Shown one piece after another: positions 49,461 through 59,507 of a stretch of 64,000 bases of DNA. Below the pieces are notes generated by a model, which was not told the DNA's origin, did no database searches, and saw only the letters and a list, made by a program, of their open reading frames with translations. This DNA is from Serratia marcescens subsp. marcescens ATCC 13880. GTDB taxonomy: Bacteria > Pseudomonadota > Gammaproteobacteria > Enterobacterales > Enterobacteriaceae. Each line of letters opens with the position of its first letter. Within the stretch, counting starts at the first letter, position 1. The stretch is taken from assembly GCF_017299535.1 (NCBI RefSeq), contig NZ_CP071238.1:1674001-1738000 (forward strand), in the 5' to 3' direction. The translations under genes were made by a program, and so were the position numbers.

Positions 49461-51149
49461 TCAGCCGAGTATGCCTGGCCATAGCACCACGATGAGAGAA
49501 CCCGCCAGCGTTAACAGCACGTTAGCGATGGCGTAGGTGCCGGCATAGCCCAGCGCCGGGATGTTGCTGCGCGCGGTGTCGCTGATGATCTCCATCGCCG
49601 GTGCGCAGGTGCGGGCGCCCATGATGGCGCCGAACAGCAGGGCGCGGTTCATGCGCAGCACGTAGGCGCCGAACAGGAAGCAGATAATCACCGGCACCAG
49701 GCTGACGATAAGCCCGGCGATCAGCATCTGGCCGCCGACCGCGCCCAGGCTGTGGCCGATGCCGGCGCCGGCGCTCAGGCCCACGCCCGCCATAAACACC
49801 ATCAGGCCGAATTCTTTCACCATGTTCAGCGCGCCCTGCGGAATATAACCGAAGGTCGGGTGGTTGGCGCGCAGGAAGCCGAGCATGATGCCGGACATCA
49901 ACAGGCCGGCGGCGTTGCCGATGCCGAACGAGAAGTTGCTGAACTGAATGGTGATCTGGCCGATCAGCAGGCCGATGATGAAGAAGGCGCAGAACGCCAG
50001 CAGATCGGTCACCTGGCTGTGGATCGAGATAAAGCCAATCTTCTCCGCCACGCTCTTCACCCGGCGCGCGTCGCCGCTTACCTGCAGCACGTCGCCCTTG
50101 TTGAGCACGATGCTGTCGTCGATCGGCATTTCGATCTGGCTGCGGATCACGCGGTTGAGGAAGCAACCGTGGTCGGTCAGCTTCAGCTGGCTCAGGCGTT
50201 TGTTCACCGCGTTGCTGTTCTTCACCACGATCTCTTCGGTCACGATGCGCATGTCGAGCAGATCGCGATCGAACACTTCCTTACCGTTGCGGAAGCTCGG
50301 ATCCAGCCGCGCGTGGGCGTCCGGATAACCGACCAGCGAGATCTCGTCGCCCACCTGCAGCACCGCGTCACCGTCCGGGTTGGCCAGAATGCCGTTGCGG
50401 CGGATGCGTTCGATGTAGCAGCCGGTCTGGCGGTAGATGCCCAGTTCGCGCAGGTTCTTGCCGTCGGCCCAGGCCACCAGCTCGGGGCCGACGCGGTAGG
50501 CGCGGATCACCGGCAGGTAGACCTTGCGCTGGCTGTCGGTGTCCAGGCCGCGTTCGCGGGCGATCTGCTGGGCGGAGGTGGACAGATCCTGGTGCTGCAG
50601 CTTCGGCAGGTAGCGCGCGCCGAAAATCAGGCTGACCAAGCCGATCAGGTAGGTGAGGGCGTAGCCGAGGCTCAGATGATCCTGCGCCGCCAGCAGCGCC
50701 GGGCCGTTGACGATGGTGTTGCGCAGCGTATCGCCGGCGCCCACCAGCACCGGCGTCGAGGTCATCGAGCCGGCCAGCATGCCGGCGGTCAGGCCGATGT
50801 CCCAGTGGAACAGCTTGCCGAGGCCGATGGCGATCACCATTGCCGAACCGACCATCACCAGCGCGAGCATCAGGTAATTCTTGCCGTCGCGGAAGAAAAT
50901 CGAGAAAAAGTTAGGCCCGGCTTCCACCCCGACGCAGAAAATAAACAGCATGAAGCCAAGATTCAGCGCCTCGGTGTTAATGGCGAAGTGTTGCTGGCCG
51001 AGCAGCAGAGAAACCACCAAAACGCCAATGGAATTACCGAGTTGGACGGAGCCCAGACGGAGTTTACCGAGGCATAGCCCCAGTGCGAGTACCACGAACA
51101 GTAACAGAATGTAGTTACCGTTTAACAAACTAGCGACGTTTATGTTCAC
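49461..51149 (-). CDS. ybjL: AspT-family putative transporter YbjL
   Basis: A 562-aa membrane protein of the aspartate-alanine exchanger family. Two hydrophobic halves of five to six helices flank a soluble region with two TrkA_C (RCK_C) domains (near [11 protein letters not shown] and [11 protein letters not shown]). G-S-M-T-S-T-P and [12 protein letters not shown] are family signatures. It is nearly colinear with E. coli YbjL. The GTG at 51149 gives the E. coli-type N-terminus [10 protein letters not shown]; there is no clear Shine-Dalgarno there. The substrate is unknown. Confidence 0.92.
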   Translation of the reverse strand: MNINVASLLNGNYILLLFVVLALGLCLGKLRLGSVQLGNSIGVLVVSLLLGQQHFAINTEALNLGFMLFIFCVGVEAGPNFFSIFFRDGKNYLMLALVMVGSAMVIAIGLGKLFHWDIGLTAGMLAGSMTSTPVLVGAGDTLRNTIVNGPALLAAQDHLSLGYALTYLIGLVSLIFGARYLPKLQHQDLSTSAQQIARERGLDTDSQRKVYLPVIRAYRVGPELVAWADGKNLRELGIYRQTGCYIERIRRNGILANPDGDAVLQVGDEISLVGYPDAHARLDPSFRNGKEVFDRDLLDMRIVTEEIVVKNSNAVNKRLSQLKLTDHGCFLNRVIRSQIEMPIDDSIVLNKGDVLQVSGDARRVKSVAEKIGFISIHSQVTDLLAFCAFFIIGLLIGQITIQFSNFSFGIGNAAGLLMSGIMLGFLRANHPTFGYIPQGALNMVKEFGLMVFMAGVGLSAGAGIGHSLGAVGGQMLIAGLIVSLVPVIICFLFGAYVLRMNRALLFGAIMGARTCAPAMEIISDTARSNIPALGYAGTYAIANVLLTLAGSLIVVLWPGILG

Positions 51150-51443
51150 GGAGGATAACTTATTGTTTACCAGTAAGTGCTTGATATAGATAACTATAAG
51201 AGATAAATTCAGCCTTAAAACGACATCATGAATCACCACCAGCAGAAAGCGAAGCGAACCATCGTTCGGCGGCGTTCATTCTAGACGCTATGACCGATGA
51301 CAGCCAGCACAGAAAGCTGATTTCCTGCGCCGCCGGGCGCATTTAACTCTCTTTTGACCAAGGAAAAAATTCGGTTCAGCGTCACCGCACGGGTGATCGG
51401 GCCGATTTCTATTGATGCGGTAATTGGGCGGGGGAGAATTCGC

Positions 51444-51833
51444 ATGACGAGTTATCGATATTGGCTGGGCATTCTCAGCTGTTTTCTGTTGTTCAGCCTG
51501 GTGTTTCTCGGCCAGCAAACCGGCCTGTTCGGTAGCACGGATCATGAGCACCACGGTGAAACCGGCCTGCTGCTGTTTGTGATCCCCGGCGCAATCGCCA
51601 GCTATTTGTCGAGCCGCAAGCGGCTGCTTTGCCCGTTGCTTGGCGCGCTGTATGCATTGCCGCTGTGCCTGCTGATCCGCCACTTTTGGCTGACGCCGTC
51701 CTATTCGTTCTGGCAGGAGCTGGCTTACGCCACCAGCGCGGTGTTCTGGTGCGTGTTCGGCGCTATGCTGATGCTGTTCGCCCTCGGTCTGTTGCACACG
51801 CTGCAGCAGCTGCACCGGCGGCAGCGGCAATAA
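51444..51833 (+). CDS. ybjM: Inner-membrane protein YbjM
   Basis: A 129-aa protein with four hydrophobic segments and short polar ends (M-T-S-Y-R-Y-W-L-G at the start, H-R-R-Q-R-Q at the end). It lies between ybjL and grxA as in E. coli, and length matches YbjM. The ATG at 51444 follows GGGGAG. The function is not known. Confidence 0.82.
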   Translation: MTSYRYWLGILSCFLLFSLVFLGQQTGLFGSTDHEHHGETGLLLFVIPGAIASYLSSRKRLLCPLLGALYALPLCLLIRHFWLTPSYSFWQELAYATSAVFWCVFGAMLMLFALGLLHTLQQLHRRQRQ

Positions 51834-51859
51834 AAAAAGGCGCGTTAAGCGCCTTTTTT
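51832..51859. terminator. Bidirectional terminator between ybjM and grxA
   Basis: A short GC stem (AAGGCGC with GCGCCTT, five-base loop) is flanked by A7 on the left and T6 on the right, serving both convergent genes. Confidence 0.92.
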
Positions 51860-51872
51860 GTCGTTCAAAAAC

Positions 51873-52136
51873 TTACTGGAACAGGTTCAGGTGTTCTTTA
51901 GCGTAAGCTTCGAAATCGGTGCAACCGCCGATGTGCTTCTCGTCCAGGAAGATCTGCGGCACGGTTTCAACCGGTTTGCCGACGGTTTTTTCCAGATCGG
52001 CCTTGGTGATGCCTTCCGCGTGGATGTCAACGTAACGGAAGTTGAAATCGTCGCGTTCTTCAGTCAGTTTTTCCGCCAGTTCTTTAGCGCGGACACAATA
52101 AGGACAGCCAGGACGCCCGAAGATTACTGCAAACAT
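51873..52136 (-). CDS. grxA: Glutaredoxin 1
   Basis: An 87-aa glutaredoxin with the dithiol active site C-P-Y-C at residues 11-14, T-V-P-Q-I-F for the cis-Pro loop and I-G-G-C-T-D-F for glutathione binding. It reduces ribonucleotide reductase and protein disulfides. Order ybjM-grxA-ybjC is as in E. coli, where grxA is OxyR-induced; I did not identify an OxyR site. Confidence 0.96.
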   Translation of the reverse strand: MFAVIFGRPGCPYCVRAKELAEKLTEERDDFNFRYVDIHAEGITKADLEKTVGKPVETVPQIFLDEKHIGGCTDFEAYAKEHLNLFQ

Positions 52137-52366
52137 GCAACGCTCCTTAATTGGATTTTCGATAAATTATTCGCGATTGCAACGACATCCCGTCACCGAA
52201 AAAGTCATTACCTGCGTCAGATGGCGCCTACTATGCCCGTTGAGGCGGTGAAAAAAAAGCAGGAATTACCTGTTAATCTGATTCATGTAACCAATTAGTC
52301 TGCCGGGGCTGTCGCCATCGGCGGGAATTCACTACACTGGGGGCAGACCTTCTGGAGAGGAAAAAT

Positions 52367-52681
52367 ATGCGTTCATTCGGTGACTTACCGCGCCCGGTGC
52401 TGGTGTTGGAAGGGCTGGGCATCGTGATGCTGGTGCTGGCCTACCTCAGCATTCACGGCCACCTGCAACTGCCGGGTTGGCTGGCGTCGCAGCAGGCGGC
52501 GGTCGGCATGATTTTCCTCGGCGTGGCGCTGATGGTGCCGGCGGCGGCGTTTCTGGTATGGCGCGTGGTGCAGGGCTTCGGGCCGCTGATGCGCGGCGGG
52601 TTGCCGCCGGAAAACGATCGCCGCAAACCGCAAGATGCAGACGCATCGAAAGATAATCAGGATCGCGATCCGCGCGCCTGA
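52367..52681 (+). CDS. ybjC: YbjC family membrane protein
   Basis: A 104-aa protein with two hydrophobic helices (V-L-V-L-E-G-L-G-I-V-M-L-V-L-A-Y and V-G-M-I-F-L-G-V-A-L-M-V-P-A-A-A) and a polar, charged C-terminal tail. Start ATG follows GGAGAGG. It matches E. coli YbjC in layout and synteny. In E. coli nfsA follows directly; here rimK follows after 54 bp. Confidence 0.85.
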   Translation: MRSFGDLPRPVLVLEGLGIVMLVLAYLSIHGHLQLPGWLASQQAAVGMIFLGVALMVPAAAFLVWRVVQGFGPLMRGGLPPENDRRKPQDADASKDNQDRDPRA

Positions 52682-52735
52682 GCGCCGCGGCCGCTAACCC
52701 GCCTGCCGGGCAGGCGTTGGCTTTTGGGGTGACGA

Positions 52736-53638
52736 GTGAAAATTGCCATTCTTTCTCGCGACGGATCGCTCTATTCATGTAAGCGGCTGCGTGAAGCGGC
52801 GGAAGATCGCGGGCACAGCATCGATATCATCGATCCGCTCTCCTGCTATATGAACATCAATCCGGCGGCGCCGACCATTCATTATCGCGGCCGTCAGCTG
52901 GAACGTTACGATGCGGTGATCCCGCGCATCGGCTCCGCCATCACCTTTTACGGCACCGCGGTGCTGCGCCAGTTCGAACTGCTCGGCAGCTACCCGCTAA
53001 ACGAATCCGTGGCCATTACCCGCGCCCGCGACAAGCTGCGTTCGCTGCAGTTGCTGGCGCGGCAGGGCATCGATCTGCCGATCACCGGATTTGCCCATTC
53101 GCCGGACGACACTGGCGATTTGATCGAGCTGGTCGGCGGCGCGCCGCTGGTGGTCAAACTGGTGGAAGGCACGCAGGGCATCGGCGTGGTGCTGGCGGAA
53201 ACCCGTCAGGCGGCGGAAAGCGTGATTGACGCCTTTCGCGGGCTGAATGCCCACATCCTGGTGCAGGAGTACGTGCGCGAGGCGCAGGGGCGCGACGTGC
53301 GCTGTCTGGTGGTGGGCGGCCGGGTGGTGGCCGCCATCGAACGGCAGGCCAAGCCCGGTGAGTTTCGCTCCAACCTGCACCGCGGCGGCACCGCCTGCAA
53401 GGTGACCATCACCGCCAGGGAGCGGGCGATTGCGGTCAAAGCGGCGAACACGCTGGGGCTGGACGTCGCCGGGGTGGATATCTTGCGCGCCGAGCGCGGC
53501 CCGCTGGTGATGGAGGTCAACGCGTCGCCGGGGCTGGAAGGGGTGGAAACCACCACCGGGCTGGACATCGCCGGCATGATGATCGAATACATTGAGCAGC
53601 GCGGCCGGCCGGGCTTCCGCCTGAAATCCGGCGGTTAA
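52736..53638 (+). CDS. rimK: Ribosomal protein S6-L-glutamate ligase
   Basis: A 300-aa ATP-grasp ligase. [14 protein letters not shown] and the ATP-grasp strand region [13 protein letters not shown] are typical, as are the metal-binding [11 protein letters not shown] near the C-terminus. It adds glutamates to the C-terminus of ribosomal protein S6. The start is GTG (52736). It is 54 bp after ybjC. Confidence 0.94.
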   Translation: MKIAILSRDGSLYSCKRLREAAEDRGHSIDIIDPLSCYMNINPAAPTIHYRGRQLERYDAVIPRIGSAITFYGTAVLRQFELLGSYPLNESVAITRARDKLRSLQLLARQGIDLPITGFAHSPDDTGDLIELVGGAPLVVKLVEGTQGIGVVLAETRQAAESVIDAFRGLNAHILVQEYVREAQGRDVRCLVVGGRVVAAIERQAKPGEFRSNLHRGGTACKVTITARERAIAVKAANTLGLDVAGVDILRAERGPLVMEVNASPGLEGVETTTGLDIAGMMIEYIEQRGRPGFRLKSGG

Positions 53639-53774
53639 CGGGGTGGGCGGAGCGCATTTCCCGCCGTGCAATATCTGAATTAGTGAATTAAGCCGCATTG
53701 ATCGTGGCGTATCGGGTGAATATTCCGTAAGCTATGCGCCTTTTCGCGTATTGAATATTGTGAGGCTGGTTATT

Positions 53775-54254
53775 ATGGATTCACTCATTGTCCCCGATTT
53801 GGCGCTGTTGCGGCGCTGGCTGGATCAGTCGGGCATTTCTTTCTTTGAGTGCGATTCCTGCCAGGCGCTGCACCTGCCGCACATGCAGAACTTCGACGGC
53901 GTGTTCGACGCCAAGATAGATCTGGTGGACAACGTCATTCTGTTCTCCGCGCTGGCCGAAGTGAAGCCGACCGCGTTGATCCCGCTGGTGGCGGACCTGA
54001 GCCAGATCAACGCCAGCTCGCTGACCATCAAGGCGTTTGTCGATATTCAGGACGACAACCTGCCGAAGCTGATCGTCTGCCAGTCGCTGAGCGTGGCGGT
54101 CGGCATCACCTACGAGCAGTTCACCCACTTCATGCAGCAGGGCGAAGAGCAGGTCTCGATGGTGATCCTTGAGGCGCGGGCGAACGATCTGCTGTTTATG
54201 GGTGACGAAGAAGAGATCCCCGCTGGCGCCGTGCGTCAACCGATGCTGCACTGA
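53775..54254 (+). CDS. ybjN: YbjN-family protein
   Basis: A 159-aa protein of the YbjN/type III secretion chaperone-like fold. C-Q-A-L-H-L-P-H-M-Q-N-F-D-G-V-F-D-A-K is almost identical to E. coli YbjN. The ATG at 53775 gives the family N-terminus. In E. coli YbjN overexpression reduces motility and affects stress responses; the molecular role is unclear. A hairpin without a T-run lies at 54271-54297 after the stop. Confidence 0.9.
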   Translation: MDSLIVPDLALLRRWLDQSGISFFECDSCQALHLPHMQNFDGVFDAKIDLVDNVILFSALAEVKPTALIPLVADLSQINASSLTIKAFVDIQDDNLPKLIVCQSLSVAVGITYEQFTHFMQQGEEQVSMVILEARANDLLFMGDEEEIPAGAVRQPMLH

Positions 54255-54658
54255 TCCTCGCCATACCTTAAGCATGCCGTCGCTCCGGCGGCATGCTGCC
54301 GTGACGCCTCTCCGCAATAAAATATTCTGCACTTTGGCCTTTGCCGCCCGATCTTTCTCGCCTTTTGCGCCGTTAATGGCGTGTCACATAGAGAAAACTG
54401 CATAAAAAATCGATAAAAGGCGTTTTTTACCCTGGGGGCTGGCGGGTTGCGATGGCAGCGGCTATGCTGCTGATTCTGCAAAGGGCTTGCGATTCCCCTT
54501 GTGACCACGCGAGCAGGGCAGTGAAAAAGGCGCATGCAATCATATGCATAGCCATTCAGTTCGCGGTTGCAACGATTGCGCTCAATCAGGAAAGGTTTTG
54601 TATCGCTGCAGATACAAGTTCAATTCTATGATTCACCCTGTTTTGGAGGAAGTTACGG
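54255..54658. other. potF upstream region
   Basis: A 404-bp region. It starts with a 9-bp perfect hairpin (54271-54279 with 54289-54297) that may help end ybjN transcription. The rest must contain the pot promoter and leader; I do not see a confident sigma-70 or sigma-54 promoter, RNA gene or coding sequence. Confidence 0.5.
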
Positions 54659-55768
54659 ATGGTCACCCAACGTAAAAAGTGGTTATCGGGTGTGGTTGCC
54701 GGCCTGTTGATGGCCGCGTCCGTCAATGCGTCAGCCGAAGAGAAAACGCTGCACGTGTATAACTGGTCCGATTATATCGCGCCGGACACTTTGGCTAATT
54801 TCCAGAAAGAAACCGGCATCAAAGTGGTGTACGACGTCTTTGACTCCAACGAAGTGTTGGAAGGCAAACTGATGGCGGGCAGCACCGGTTATGATCTGGT
54901 GGTTCCTTCATCCAACTTCCTCGAGCGCCAGTCTCAGGCCGGCATCTTCGAACCGCTCGACAAGAGCAAAATGCCCAACTACAAGAATCTCGATCCCGAG
55001 ATGCTGAAGCTGGTTGCACACAATGACAAAGACAACAAATACGGCATCCCATACCTGATGGTGACCACCGGCATCGGCTATAACGTCGACAAGGTGAAGG
55101 CGGCATTGGGCAAAGACGCGCCTGTCGACAGTTGGGATCTGATCCTCAAGCCGGAAAACCTCGAGAAGTTGAAAAGCTGCGGCGTCTCCTTCCTCGATGC
55201 GCCGAGCGAGGTTTACGCCACTGTGCTGCACTACCTGGGCAAGGATCCCAACAGCACCAATGCGGCGGACTATACCGGCGCGGCCAACGATCTGCTGCTG
55301 AAACTGCGGCCGAATATTCGTTACTTCCACTCTTCTCAGTACATCAACGATCTGGCTAACGGTGATATCTGCGTGGCGATCGGCTGGTCCGGCGACGTGA
55401 TGCAGGCGGCCAACCGCGCCAAAGAGGCGAAGAACGGCGTGAACGTGGCCTACGCGATCCCGAAAGAGGGGGCGCTGACCTACTTTGACATGTTCGCCAT
55501 GCCGGCGGACGCCAAGAACAAAGACGCCGCGTACCAGTTCCTGAACTTCCTGATGAAACCTGACGTGATGGCGGGCATCAGCAACTATGTCTATTACGCC
55601 AATGCGGTGAAAGATTCCACGCCGCTGGTGAACGCCGAAGTGCGCGAGAACCCGAACGTCTATCCGCCGGCCGATCTGCGCGCCAAGCTGTTCACGCTCA
55701 ACGTGCAGTCGCCGAAGCTGGACCGTGTCATTACCCGCGCATGGACTAAAGTTAAAAGCGGGAAGTGA
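54659..55768 (+). CDS. potF: Putrescine ABC transporter, periplasmic binding protein
   Basis: A 369-aa binding protein with a signal peptide ending V-N-A-S-A. V-Y-N-W-S-D-Y-I and the other conserved ligand segments of PotF/PotD are present, including I-G-W-S-G-D. It binds putrescine and delivers it to PotHI. The ATG follows GGAGGAAG. A strong hairpin follows before potG. Confidence 0.96.
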   Translation: MVTQRKKWLSGVVAGLLMAASVNASAEEKTLHVYNWSDYIAPDTLANFQKETGIKVVYDVFDSNEVLEGKLMAGSTGYDLVVPSSNFLERQSQAGIFEPLDKSKMPNYKNLDPEMLKLVAHNDKDNKYGIPYLMVTTGIGYNVDKVKAALGKDAPVDSWDLILKPENLEKLKSCGVSFLDAPSEVYATVLHYLGKDPNSTNAADYTGAANDLLLKLRPNIRYFHSSQYINDLANGDICVAIGWSGDVMQAANRAKEAKNGVNVAYAIPKEGALTYFDMFAMPADAKNKDAAYQFLNFLMKPDVMAGISNYVYYANAVKDSTPLVNAEVRENPNVYPPADLRAKLFTLNVQSPKLDRVITRAWTKVKSGK

Positions 55769-55803
55769 TGATGGGGGGGATACCCCCGATCGTCGGTAAA
55801 CCG

Positions 55804-55826
55804 GCAGGCGGGGGCTCCCCGCCTGC
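55804..55826 (+). other. Strong hairpin in the potF-potG gap
   Basis: A perfect 10-bp GC stem (55804-55813 with 55817-55826) with a three-base loop lies 36 bp after the potF stop. A smaller GGGGG/CCCCC repeat is at 55774-55786. There is no T-run, so it is likely an mRNA-stabilising element raising potF over potGHI. Confidence 0.6.
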
Positions 55827-55891
55827 ATTGCCGTTTTGGGCCACGGCGCTCGCCGTGGTTTTGTGCCGCTTTACGCCGGAGAGCACCCCGA

Positions 55892-57025
55892 TTGAACGAC
55901 GCCATCCCTCGTCCTCAAGCCAAGTCGCAGAAGGTCTTCACCCCTCTGCTGGAAATCCGTAACCTCACCAAAACCTTCGACGGGCAGAATGCGGTCGAAG
56001 ACGTCAGCCTCACCATCTACAAGGGCGAGATCTTTGCGCTGCTTGGCCCGTCCGGCTGCGGCAAGTCCACCTTGCTGCGCATGCTGGCCGGCTTTGAACA
56101 GCCGACGGAAGGGCAGATCGTGCTCGATGGGCAGGATATGTCGCATGTGCCGCCGTACCAGCGGCCGATCAACATGATGTTTCAGTCGTACGCGCTGTTC
56201 CCGCACATGACCGTGGAGCAAAACATCGCGTTCGGCCTGAAGCAGGACAAAATGCCGCGGGCGGAGATCGCCGAACGGGTGGCGGAAATGCTGGCGCTGG
56301 TGCACATGCAGGAGTTCGCCAAACGCAAACCGCACCAGCTTTCCGGCGGCCAGCGGCAGCGGGTGGCGCTGGCGCGCAGCCTGGCCAAGCGGCCGAAGCT
56401 GCTGCTGCTGGATGAACCGATGGGCGCGCTGGACAAGAAGCTGCGCGATCGCATGCAGCTGGAAGTGACCGACATTCTCGAGCGCGTCGGCGTGACCTGC
56501 GTGATGGTGACGCACGATCAGGAGGAGGCGATGACCATGGCGGGGCGCATCGCCATCATGAACCGCGGCAAGTTCGTGCAGATCGGCGAGCCGGAAGAGA
56601 TCTACGAGCATCCGAACAGCCGCTTCAGCGCCGAATTTATCGGTTCGGTCAACGTCTTCGACTGCGTGCTGCAAGAGCGCCACGACGATGCGCTGATCCT
56701 GCAAAGCCCGGGGCTGCGCCATGCGATCAAAGTGGATCCGGACGCCTCGGTGGTGGATGGCGTGCCGATCCAGGTCGCGCTGCGGCCGGAAAAGATCCTG
56801 CTGTGCGAACAAGTGCCGGAAGACGGCTGCAACTTCGCGGTGGGGGAAGTGGCGCACATTTCCTATCTGGGTGATCTGTCCATCTACCACGTGAAGCTGC
56901 ACAGCGGGCAGATCATCAGCGCCCAGCTGCAAAACGGCCATCGTTTCCGCAAGGGGATGCCCACCTGGGGCGATGAAGTGCGTCTATGTTGGGAAACCGA
57001 CAGCTGTGTCGTGTTGACGGTGTAG
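55892..57025 (+). CDS. potG: Putrescine ABC transporter, ATPase
   Basis: A 377-aa ABC ATPase. Walker A is G-P-S-G-C-G-K-S-T, the signature is L-S-G-G-Q-R-Q-R, and Walker B is L-L-L-L-D-E-P, followed by H-loop T-H-D-Q-E-E-A. A TOBE regulatory domain follows from about residue 280. The start is TTG at 55892 after GGAGA: it reproduces the N-terminus [10 protein letters not shown] and full length of E. coli PotG. It energises putrescine import. Confidence 0.94.
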   Translation: MNDAIPRPQAKSQKVFTPLLEIRNLTKTFDGQNAVEDVSLTIYKGEIFALLGPSGCGKSTLLRMLAGFEQPTEGQIVLDGQDMSHVPPYQRPINMMFQSYALFPHMTVEQNIAFGLKQDKMPRAEIAERVAEMLALVHMQEFAKRKPHQLSGGQRQRVALARSLAKRPKLLLLDEPMGALDKKLRDRMQLEVTDILERVGVTCVMVTHDQEEAMTMAGRIAIMNRGKFVQIGEPEEIYEHPNSRFSAEFIGSVNVFDCVLQERHDDALILQSPGLRHAIKVDPDASVVDGVPIQVALRPEKILLCEQVPEDGCNFAVGEVAHISYLGDLSIYHVKLHSGQIISAQLQNGHRFRKGMPTWGDEVRLCWETDSCVVLTV

Positions 57026-57049
57026 TGGAGCTGGTGAGGAGTAACCCGT

Positions 57050-58012
57050 ATGTCCCTGCTTTCTGAACGCACGCCGGAACCGCCGGCCAAAACGCCGGCC
57101 ACCCTCAAGGCCTTGTTCCATCGCCTGCTGATGGCTCACGGCCGCAAGCTGGTAATCGCATTGCCGTATTTATGGCTGACGCTGCTGTTTATGCTGCCGT
57201 TCCTGATCGTGTTCAAGATCAGCCTGGCGGAGCTGGCGTTGGCGGTGCCGCCTTACACCGAGCTGATGAGCTGGGTGGACGGTAAGCTGAACATTGCGCT
57301 CAACTTCGCCAACTATCTGCAGCTGACCGACGATCCGTTGTATATCGATGCCTACCTGCAGTCGCTGCGCGTGGCGGCGGTCTCGACGCTGTGCTGCCTG
57401 ATCATCGGCTATCCGCTGGCCTGGGCGGTGGCGCACAGCAAAGCGTCGACCCGCAACATTCTGCTGTTGCTGGTGATCCTGCCTTCCTGGACTTCGTTCC
57501 TGATCCGCGTTTACGCCTGGATGGGGATCCTGAAAAACAACGGCACGCTGAATAACTTTCTGATGTGGCTAGGGGTGATCGACCAACCGCTGGTGATCCT
57601 GCACACCAACCTGGCGGTGTATATCGGCATCGTTTATTCCTATCTGCCGTTTATGGTGTTGCCGATTTACACGGCGCTGATCCGGCTGGATTACTCGCTG
57701 GTGGAGGCGTCGCTGGATCTGGGGGCGCGGCCGCTGAAAACCTTCTTCAGCGTGATCGTGCCGCTGACGCGCGGCGGCATCATCGCCGGTTCGATGCTGG
57801 TATTCATTCCGGCGGTGGGGGAGTTCGTGATCCCGGAACTGCTCGGTGGGCCGGACAGCATCATGATCGGCCGCGTGCTGTGGCAGGAGTTCTTCAATAA
57901 CCGCGACTGGCCGGTGGCCTCGGCGGTCGCCACCATCATGCTGCTGTTGCTGATCGTGCCAATTTTGTGGTTCCACAAACACCAGAACAAGGAAATAGGG
58001 GGGCAGGAATGA
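57050..58012 (+). CDS. potH: Putrescine ABC transporter, permease PotH
   Basis: A 320-aa inner-membrane permease with about six helices. The EAA loop (E-A-S-L-D-L-G-A-R-P-L-K-T-F-F-S-V-I-V-P-L) that contacts PotG is near residue 225. It starts 24 bp after potG, and its stop overlaps the potI ATG (ATGA). Confidence 0.95.
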   Translation: MSLLSERTPEPPAKTPATLKALFHRLLMAHGRKLVIALPYLWLTLLFMLPFLIVFKISLAELALAVPPYTELMSWVDGKLNIALNFANYLQLTDDPLYIDAYLQSLRVAAVSTLCCLIIGYPLAWAVAHSKASTRNILLLLVILPSWTSFLIRVYAWMGILKNNGTLNNFLMWLGVIDQPLVILHTNLAVYIGIVYSYLPFMVLPIYTALIRLDYSLVEASLDLGARPLKTFFSVIVPLTRGGIIAGSMLVFIPAVGEFVIPELLGGPDSIMIGRVLWQEFFNNRDWPVASAVATIMLLLLIVPILWFHKHQNKEIGGQE

Positions 58013-58854
58013 ACAACTTGCCGGTAGTGCGTTCACCGTGGCGCATCGCCATCCTGACGATCGGTTTTACCTTCCTGTATGCGCCGATGCTGATGCTGGT
58101 GATCTACTCCTTCAACAGCTCCAAGCTGGTGACGGTGTGGGCCGGCTGGTCCACGCGCTGGTATACCGAACTGTTCCACGATTCGGCGATGATCAGCGCG
58201 GTGGGGCTCAGCCTGACCATCGCCGCCGCCTCCGCCACCGCCGCGGTGGTGCTGGGCGCCATCGCCGCCGTGGTGATGGTGCGGTTCGGCCGCTTTCGCG
58301 GTTCGACCGGCTTCGCGTTTATGCTGACTGCGCCGCTGGTGATGCCGGACGTGATCACCGGCCTGTCGCTGCTGCTGCTGTTCGTAGCGATGGGGCACGC
58401 TTTCGGCTGGCCGTCGGAGCGCGGCATGTTCACCATCTGGCTGGCGCACGTCACCTTCTGTACCGCTTATGTGGCGGTGGTGATCAGCTCGCGTCTGCGC
58501 GAGGTGGATCGCTCGATTGAAGAGGCGGCAATGGATCTGGGGGCGCCGCCGCTGAAAGTGTTCTTCGTTATTACCTTGCCGATGATTGCGCCGGCGCTGA
58601 TCTCCGGCTGGATGCTGGCGTTTACCCTGTCGCTGGACGATCTGGTGATTGCCAGCTTCGTCTCCGGCCCGGGCGCCACCACGCTGCCGATGCTGGTGTT
58701 CTCCAGCGTGCGCATGGGGGTGAATCCGGAAATCAATGCGCTGGCCAGTCTGATCCTGCTGGTGGTGGGCATTCTCGGCCTGATCGCCTGGTGGTTTATG
58801 GCGCGTTCGGAAAAACAACGATCGCGTGAATTACAGCGGGCGGCCCGTAGCTGA
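58009..58854 (+). CDS. potI: Putrescine ABC transporter, permease PotI
   Basis: A 281-aa permease with about six helices and an EAA loop (E-E-A-A-M-D-L-G-A-P-P-L-K-V-F-F-V-I-T-L-P). It pairs with PotH to form the channel. The ATG at 58009 overlaps the potH stop, so the two are translationally coupled. Confidence 0.95.
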   Translation: MNNLPVVRSPWRIAILTIGFTFLYAPMLMLVIYSFNSSKLVTVWAGWSTRWYTELFHDSAMISAVGLSLTIAAASATAAVVLGAIAAVVMVRFGRFRGSTGFAFMLTAPLVMPDVITGLSLLLLFVAMGHAFGWPSERGMFTIWLAHVTFCTAYVAVVISSRLREVDRSIEEAAMDLGAPPLKVFFVITLPMIAPALISGWMLAFTLSLDDLVIASFVSGPGATTLPMLVFSSVRMGVNPEINALASLILLVVGILGLIAWWFMARSEKQRSRELQRAARS

Positions 58855-58958
58855 ATCGTAACAAACCTGCTATTTTTGCAATCAATAAGTATTGCAACTA
58901 ACTACCTGACTTTACATGCGCCATCTGTATTGGTGGCGCGTCGTAGCGGAACACGGAT

Positions 58959-59438
58959 ATGTCAGACATGCTGAAAAGCGGGCAGGGAATGAGATCGACT
59001 TCGGATGCGCCGGTGCCGGTGATGGTGGCGGGCACCGCCATGGTGGCGATCAAGTGTATCAGCGTGGTGTTGTTGTTGGGCGAACTGGGCGTCGACGGCG
59101 CACAGGAATTCGTCAACACCAGCGCGCAGGCGTGGGATTCCACCTTTATCTTTCTGGCCGGCCTGATGCTGCTGTGCCTGCAAATCAGCTGCGGCTTTGC
59201 GGTGATGCGCGGCCGCAACTGGGGACGCTGGGGCTATGTGGTCTGCCAGTGCATCGTGGTGCTTTACCTGCTGTTGGCCACCATTGGCAGCGTCTTCCCC
59301 GAGGTGTTCACCGTGGAGGGGGAAACCAGCGGCCAAATCCTGCACGTTCTGATCCTGCAAAAGATCCCCGACGCGGTGATCCTGGCGTTGCTGTTCGTTC
59401 CTGCCGCCAGCCGCCGCTTCTTCACCGCGCGCAAGTGA
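58959..59438 (+). CDS. ybjO: Inner-membrane protein YbjO
   Basis: A 159-aa protein with about four hydrophobic helices (for example A-T-A-M-V-A-I-K near the N-terminus and L-M-L-L-C-L-Q-I-S-C). Length and position between potI and rlmC match E. coli YbjO. The function is unknown. Confidence 0.82.
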   Translation: MSDMLKSGQGMRSTSDAPVPVMVAGTAMVAIKCISVVLLLGELGVDGAQEFVNTSAQAWDSTFIFLAGLMLLCLQISCGFAVMRGRNWGRWGYVVCQCIVVLYLLLATIGSVFPEVFTVEGETSGQILHVLILQKIPDAVILALLFVPAASRRFFTARK

Positions 59439-59507
59439 GATTTTAGGCGTGCGGAGTGGTAAACTCTGCGCCCTTAATTCGTCATCCTGAACTTCACGGT
59501 AATCTTC

